Shown: one piece after another, positions 53,117-56,700 of the stretch | Numbering within the stretch: position 1 is the first letter of the stretch | Layout: each line of letters begins with the position of its first letter | From: Chthoniobacter flavus | Lineage (GTDB): Bacteria; Verrucomicrobiota; Verrucomicrobiia; Chthoniobacterales; JACTMZ01 | DNA: 56,700 bases | Direction: 5' to 3' | Assembly (NCBI GenBank): GCA_945871065.1 | Contig: CAMBUL010000007.1 | Span: forward strand, 1 to 56,700 | The notes under the pieces: model-generated | Told to the model about the DNA's origin: nothing | The model's input: the letters and a program-made list of their open reading frames with translations, nothing else | The model's database searches: none | Position numbers and translations under genes: made by a program

Positions 53117-54883
53117 ATGGGCGCACCGCACGAGCAAGAAATCATTTGGCAGGGCATTGGCGTCTCCCCCGGCATCGTCGAGGGGGATGTGGTTGTTCAT
53201 TGGCAAAACGAGGAAGAAATACCGGTCCGCGACATCACCCCCGCGGAGATTCCCTCAGAAATCGCCCGGTTCGAGGTCGCCCTCATCGCCACGCGCCAGG
53301 AACTTCTCGAAATTCAGCAGAAAATTGCCGGGGCGATCGGTGCAGACGACGCCAGCATTTTCGATGCCCACCTTCTGGTCGTCGAGGACCGCACCCTCAT
53401 CGATGAAGCCCTGCGCGGGCTCGAACGCGACCTGAATAACATCGAGTTCGTCTTCCACCAAGTTGCCGAAAAATACTGCCGCACCCTCGCCGCGATCGAT
53501 GACCCCTACTTGCAGGAACGCGTGGTCGACGTCGAGGACGTCACCCGCCGCATCATCCGCCACCTGCTCGGCAAATCCCGCGAGGAACTCCACAAACTCG
53601 ACCGGCCGCACATCATTGTTGCGCGCAATCTCACGCCGTCCGACACCGCACTGATCAACCGCGAACTGGTCCGCGGTTTCGTCACCGAGCAAGGCAGCCG
53701 CACATCGCACAGCGCCATCATGGCGCGATCACTCGGCATCCCGGCCATTGTCGCCCTCCCCGGCGTCTGCACAAAAACTGCCACCGGCGATTACGTTCTC
53801 CTCGACGGCTACAGCGGCAGGCTGATTGGCAATCCTTCCGAACAGACCCGGTTCGCCTACGGTCAAATCGAGCGCCAGAAAGTCGCGGTCACCCACCAGC
53901 TCGAGGCCATCCGCGAAACCCCCTCGAACACGCGCGACGGACGCCATATCATCCTCTCGGCCAACATCGAACTGCCCTCCGAACTCGATGCCGTCGCCTC
54001 CTCGGGCGCCGAGGGCATCGGCCTCTTCCGCACGGAATTCCTTTTCCTCAACAAGACGGTCCCACCTTCCGAAGACGAGCAATACGAATCCTACAAACTC
54101 GTCGCCGAACGCTGCAGCCCCCACGGCGTCATTATCCGAACCCTCGATATCGGCGGCGACAAACTCATGCACCTCGCCGACCAGACCAGCGAGGACAACC
54201 CCTTCCTCGGCTGCCGCGCCATCCGCCTCTGCCTCGCCCAGCCCGAGCTTTTCAAGACCCAGTTGCGCGCCATCCTCCGCGCCGGCGCCCACGGCCACAT
54301 GCGCCTCATGTATCCCATGATCGGGCAGGCGGAAGAACTCCGCCGCGCCAACGCGCTCCTCGAGGAATGCAAACAGGAACTCGCCGGCCGCGGGATCCCT
54401 TACCTCCACGACATCGAGGTTGGTATCATGATCGAACTTCCCGCCGCCGCGCTCATCGCCGACCAACTCGCCAAGGAGGTGAAATTTTTCAGCGTCGGGA
54501 GCAACGACCTCGTCCAATACACCATGGCGGTCGACCGCGGTAACGAACGCATCGCCTACCTCTATCAGCCGACCCACCCCGCCGTCCTCCGCCTCCTCGC
54601 CATGGCCGCCACCGCGGCCCATGACAACGGCATCTGGATCGGCATCTGCGGCGAGATGGCCTCCGAGATCCATCTCACCCCGCTGCTCCTCGGACTGGGG
54701 ATCGATGAATTCAGTGTGGGCACCCCCGCCGTTCCCCGCATCAAAAAAGCCCTGCAAAGCCTCGAATTTCAGGCCTGCCAAGAGTTCGCCGGCCGAGCCG
54801 CCAGCATGACCGATCCGCAGGAGATCGAAACCATGTGCCGCGATTACGCCAAGCAACACTACCCCGACCTCTTCGATCTTTGA
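53117..54883 (+). CDS. ptsI: Phosphoenolpyruvate-protein phosphotransferase (Enzyme I)
   Basis: A 588-aa EI using PEP to phosphorylate HPr. The active His198 is in GSRTSHSAIMARSLGIPA. The C-terminal PEP-binding barrel shows EGIGLFRTEFLF, DIGGDK, and GSNDLVQYTMAVDRGN. Length is standard (about 575). No enzyme II component is in the window, so the HprK-HPr-EI trio may be regulatory or serve EIIs encoded elsewhere. The next gene is in the same direction without an evident promoter. Confidence 0.96.
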   Translation: MGAPHEQEIIWQGIGVSPGIVEGDVVVHWQNEEEIPVRDITPAEIPSEIARFEVALIATRQELLEIQQKIAGAIGADDASIFDAHLLVVEDRTLIDEALRGLERDLNNIEFVFHQVAEKYCRTLAAIDDPYLQERVVDVEDVTRRIIRHLLGKSREELHKLDRPHIIVARNLTPSDTALINRELVRGFVTEQGSRTSHSAIMARSLGIPAIVALPGVCTKTATGDYVLLDGYSGRLIGNPSEQTRFAYGQIERQKVAVTHQLEAIRETPSNTRDGRHIILSANIELPSELDAVASSGAEGIGLFRTEFLFLNKTVPPSEDEQYESYKLVAERCSPHGVIIRTLDIGGDKLMHLADQTSEDNPFLGCRAIRLCLAQPELFKTQLRAILRAGAHGHMRLMYPMIGQAEELRRANALLEECKQELAGRGIPYLHDIEVGIMIELPAAALIADQLAKEVKFFSVGSNDLVQYTMAVDRGNERIAYLYQPTHPAVLRLLAMAATAAHDNGIWIGICGEMASEIHLTPLLLGLGIDEFSVGTPAVPRIKKALQSLEFQACQEFAGRAASMTDPQEIETMCRDYAKQHYPDLFDL

Positions 54884-54912
54884 GTTTCTCCCGGCCGCCG
54901 CGCCAATTCTGG

Positions 54913-54938
54913 CTGAAAACTGCACACCGAAAACTGTC
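54913..54938 (+). repeat. CTGAAAACTGCACAC...GAAAACTG repeat before the rsmA-nudix gene
   Basis: Two CTGAAAAC/CGAAAAC units separated by TGCACA lie between the ptsI stop and the rsmA-nudix gene. The core matches the repeats at 8906-8925 and 9348-9372. The CTG at 54913 is in frame with the downstream gene, which has no AUG. Confidence 0.65.
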
Positions 54939-54951
54939 CACTCTTCTTCTC

Positions 54952-56280
54952 TTGCGCCGCACCGATATCCGCCTCGCCTTGGACGAACTCCAACTTCGTC
55001 CGACGAAAAGCCTCGGGCAAAATTTTCTCCACGACCAAAACCTGGCCCGCGCCATTGCCGCCGCCGCCCTTCCCGTCCATGTCCCTTTCGCGGTCGAAAT
55101 CGGCCCCGGCCTCGGCTCCCTCACCGCCCCGCTCCTCGAGCGCTGCGACCGCTTGCTGGTCATCGAAAAGGACGCCCGCCTGGCCGCTTGGCTGGGCCGC
55201 AGGTTTCCCTCCGACCGGGTCGAAGTGGTCCAGGCCGACGCGATCGACTTCGACTGGCGTCCGCTCCTCCGGCACGGCCCCTTTCCTCTCGCCGGAAACC
55301 TGCCCTACTGCGCCACCTCGCCGATCCTGCGCACCTGGCTCGGCCCCGGCACACCCGTCACCCGAGCCACCTTCGCCGTGCAAGACGAGTTCGCCCAACG
55401 CCTCGCCGCGATCCCCGACCAATCCGATTACAGCGCGCTCACCGTGCGCACCCAGCGACTCTGGTCCGTGCGTCGTGAACGCCTGCTCCCGCCATCCGTT
55501 TTCTTTCCCGAACCCGGCGTCGATTCCGCTCTCGTTGTCCTCGAACGGCGGGAACCGCGCACCTTCCCGCCGGTTCGTTCCGTTTTTTTCGACGAGCTCG
55601 TCCAGCGCGGTTTCAGCCAACGCCGCAAACAACTCCGCTCCCTGCTCAAAGCCGACCCCGTGGTTTGGTCCGTTTGGTGCTCGGGGCAAGACCTTCCCCC
55701 GACCTGCCGCGCCGAAGACCTTTCCGTCCCGCAATGGGTCGCCTTGGCCCGCATCCTCGATCCCGCCGCGGCGACTCCCGCCCAGCATGACGGGGAACAA
55801 TTCGATATCGTCAACGAGCAGGACGAAGTCATCGGCACCCGCCCCCGCACCGAAGTCCACGACGGCGCCCTCCTCCATCGCGCGGTGCACATTCTCGTCT
55901 TCAACCGCCGGGGCGAACTCCTCCTGCAAAAACGCTCCGCCTGGAAGGACCGCGAGCCCGGCAAATGGGATTCGAGTGCCGCCGGGCACCTCGAACCCGG
56001 CGAGACCTATCCCGCCGCCGCCTCGCGGGAAACGGAAGAAGAACTCGGGATCCGCCCCGGACTCACCCCGGTCGGAAAAATCCGCGCCTGCTCGAATACC
56101 GGACAGGAATTCGTCGAGGTTTTCACCGCGCAACATGACGGTCCCTGCGTGCTTCCTCCCTCCGAAATCGAGGATGCCCTCTTTGTCCCTCTCTCTCTTG
56201 TCCGCGACTGGCTCGCCGCGCGACCCCGCGATTTCGCGCCCGGCTTTCTCGAAGTCAGCAAATTTCTCCCCGCCACATAG
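54952..56280 (+). CDS. rsmA: RsmA (16S rRNA A1518/A1519 dimethyltransferase) fused to a Nudix hydrolase
   Basis: A 442-aa two-domain protein. The N-terminal part is RsmA/KsgA: PTKSLGQNFLHD, SAM motif VEIGPGLGSLT, catalytic NLPYCATSPIL and VFFPEPGVDSAL. From about residue 280 a Nudix domain follows, with a perfect Nudix box (GHLEPGE, seven residues, RETEEELG) and a HRAVHILVFNRRGELLLQKR lead-in like YfcD/IPP-isomerase-type Nudix proteins. There is no stop or linker gene between the domains. No in-frame ATG exists downstream of ptsI; TTG 54952 is chosen, and CTG 54913 inside a repeat is the alternative. Confidence 0.88.
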   Translation: MRRTDIRLALDELQLRPTKSLGQNFLHDQNLARAIAAAALPVHVPFAVEIGPGLGSLTAPLLERCDRLLVIEKDARLAAWLGRRFPSDRVEVVQADAIDFDWRPLLRHGPFPLAGNLPYCATSPILRTWLGPGTPVTRATFAVQDEFAQRLAAIPDQSDYSALTVRTQRLWSVRRERLLPPSVFFPEPGVDSALVVLERREPRTFPPVRSVFFDELVQRGFSQRRKQLRSLLKADPVVWSVWCSGQDLPPTCRAEDLSVPQWVALARILDPAAATPAQHDGEQFDIVNEQDEVIGTRPRTEVHDGALLHRAVHILVFNRRGELLLQKRSAWKDREPGKWDSSAAGHLEPGETYPAAASRETEEELGIRPGLTPVGKIRACSNTGQEFVEVFTAQHDGPCVLPPSEIEDALFVPLSLVRDWLAARPRDFAPGFLEVSKFLPAT

Positions 56281-56313
56281 CTTCCGCCAAGCGGCGACAG
56301 GTAAACTCCGCCC

Positions 56314-56700
56314 TCAAGGCGTCTCGATCGCCACCCCGTGCATAGGCGCCATGTGCGCATAATTGTTCTCCACCGCTCCCGTCCGGAAGGCCCGGTGGCC
56401 ATGACCGAAGGCATTGACCGCGGCCGGGTGCAAGTTGCGGATCATGATGCCATTGGCCCCCACACCCGCCGCGCCACGGGCCAGCGCATCGACCGCCATC
56501 GACGTCTTGGCCTCGTCCGAAAGGAGAGCGGTAAAATAGACGTGGGCCTCGACTAAAGCGATTTCCCGGAAGTTGGCAGGGAGGCCGCCATACACCGCAA
56601 CCTCCGTGGGATCGATGGGGGGATTGGGTGGACCCATCAATTTCACCTTCGTGCTGACACAACCCGGCGCGGCGAAGAGACAAAGACCTGCAGCCAGAGC
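56314..56700 (-). CDS. Lipoprotein of unknown function, 5' end beyond the window
   Basis: Read on the minus strand from the window edge, the frame starts inside a signal peptide (ALAAGLCLFAAPGC) whose lipobox APGC gives a lipidated Cys, then VSTKVKLMGPPNPPIDPTEVAVYG. About 110 mature residues follow to a TGA-type end after HGVAIETP. Only a few signal-peptide residues and the start codon lie outside. A GTG at 56646 would give a shorter ORF but would lose the lipobox. The PPNPPIDPTEVAVY lead and small alpha/beta core suggest an envelope lipoprotein; the family is not recognised. Confidence 0.65.
   Translation of the reverse strand, partial: ALAAGLCLFAAPGCVSTKVKLMGPPNPPIDPTEVAVYGGLPANFREIALVEAHVYFTALLSDEAKTSMAVDALARGAAGVGANGIMIRNLHPAAVNAFGHGHRAFRTGAVENNYAHMAPMHGVAIETP

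Overview
The window is a GC-rich bacterial chromosome segment with a Gram-negative envelope. It carries lipid A/Kdo genes (LpxL-like, WaaA, KdsA), LptC/A/B, ExbB/ExbD and Lnt. The mix also includes a PEP-CTERM protein, a protein resembling the TIGR02597 family, an HprK-HPr-EI set, and a very large protein that I read as PPi-type PEP carboxykinase. Together these point to the Verrucomicrobiota; this is inference from gene content, since no rRNA is present. Shine-Dalgarno sequences are scarce. No phage, insertion sequence, integrase or CRISPR array was seen, so the region looks like core chromosome with some lineage-specific genes.

Layout. 0.2-9.2 kb (+): PBP2, an ABCG-like transporter with two secreted proteins of unknown function, Lnt, YqgE, and a short alkyltransferase-domain gene with no AUG start. 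9.4-11 kb (+): adenine deaminase. 11-14 kb (-): PEP-CTERM protein, TIGR02597-like surface protein and a membrane-anchored repeat protein. 14.2-21 kb: thioesterase and MenE-like ligase (menaquinone), tRNA-Met(CAT), rpsT, HerA-like ATPase, class I aldolase and 6-phosphogluconate dehydrogenase. 21-25.7 kb (-): lipoprotein, LpxL-like acyltransferase, MetG and a PpiD-like foldase. 25.8-28.4 kb (+): TPR protein, ExbB and two ExbDs. 28.5-35 kb: the putative PPi-PEPCK, a CDF transporter, a gamma-carbonic anhydrase-like protein, HU and malate dehydrogenase. 35-38 kb: methyltransferase, APC permease and a secreted protein.

38.2-44.1 kb (-) is a tight run: Ser/Thr kinase with zinc ribbon, ClpX-like unfoldase without its zinc domain, membrane protein with a degenerate cyclase-like domain, RecR, and a serine hydrolase. 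44.2-56.3 kb, mostly (+), holds RluD and (on the minus strand) a rhomboid protease. A long, mostly overlapping operon follows: AsmA-like, RsmD, WaaA, KdsA, LptC-like, LptA-like, LptB, HprK, HPr, EI and an RsmA-Nudix fusion. The window ends inside a lipoprotein gene.

The most notable observations are these. (1) The PPi-PEPCK candidate lies close to carbonic anhydrase-like and MDH genes. (2) A short CTGAAAAC repeat sits directly before three genes, each time with its CTG in the gene's reading frame; two of those genes (alkyltransferase-like and RsmA-Nudix) have no AUG. (3) RsmA is fused to a Nudix hydrolase. (4) The kinase, ClpX-like and pseudo-cyclase genes form a cluster. (5) An ExbB carries a zinc ribbon.
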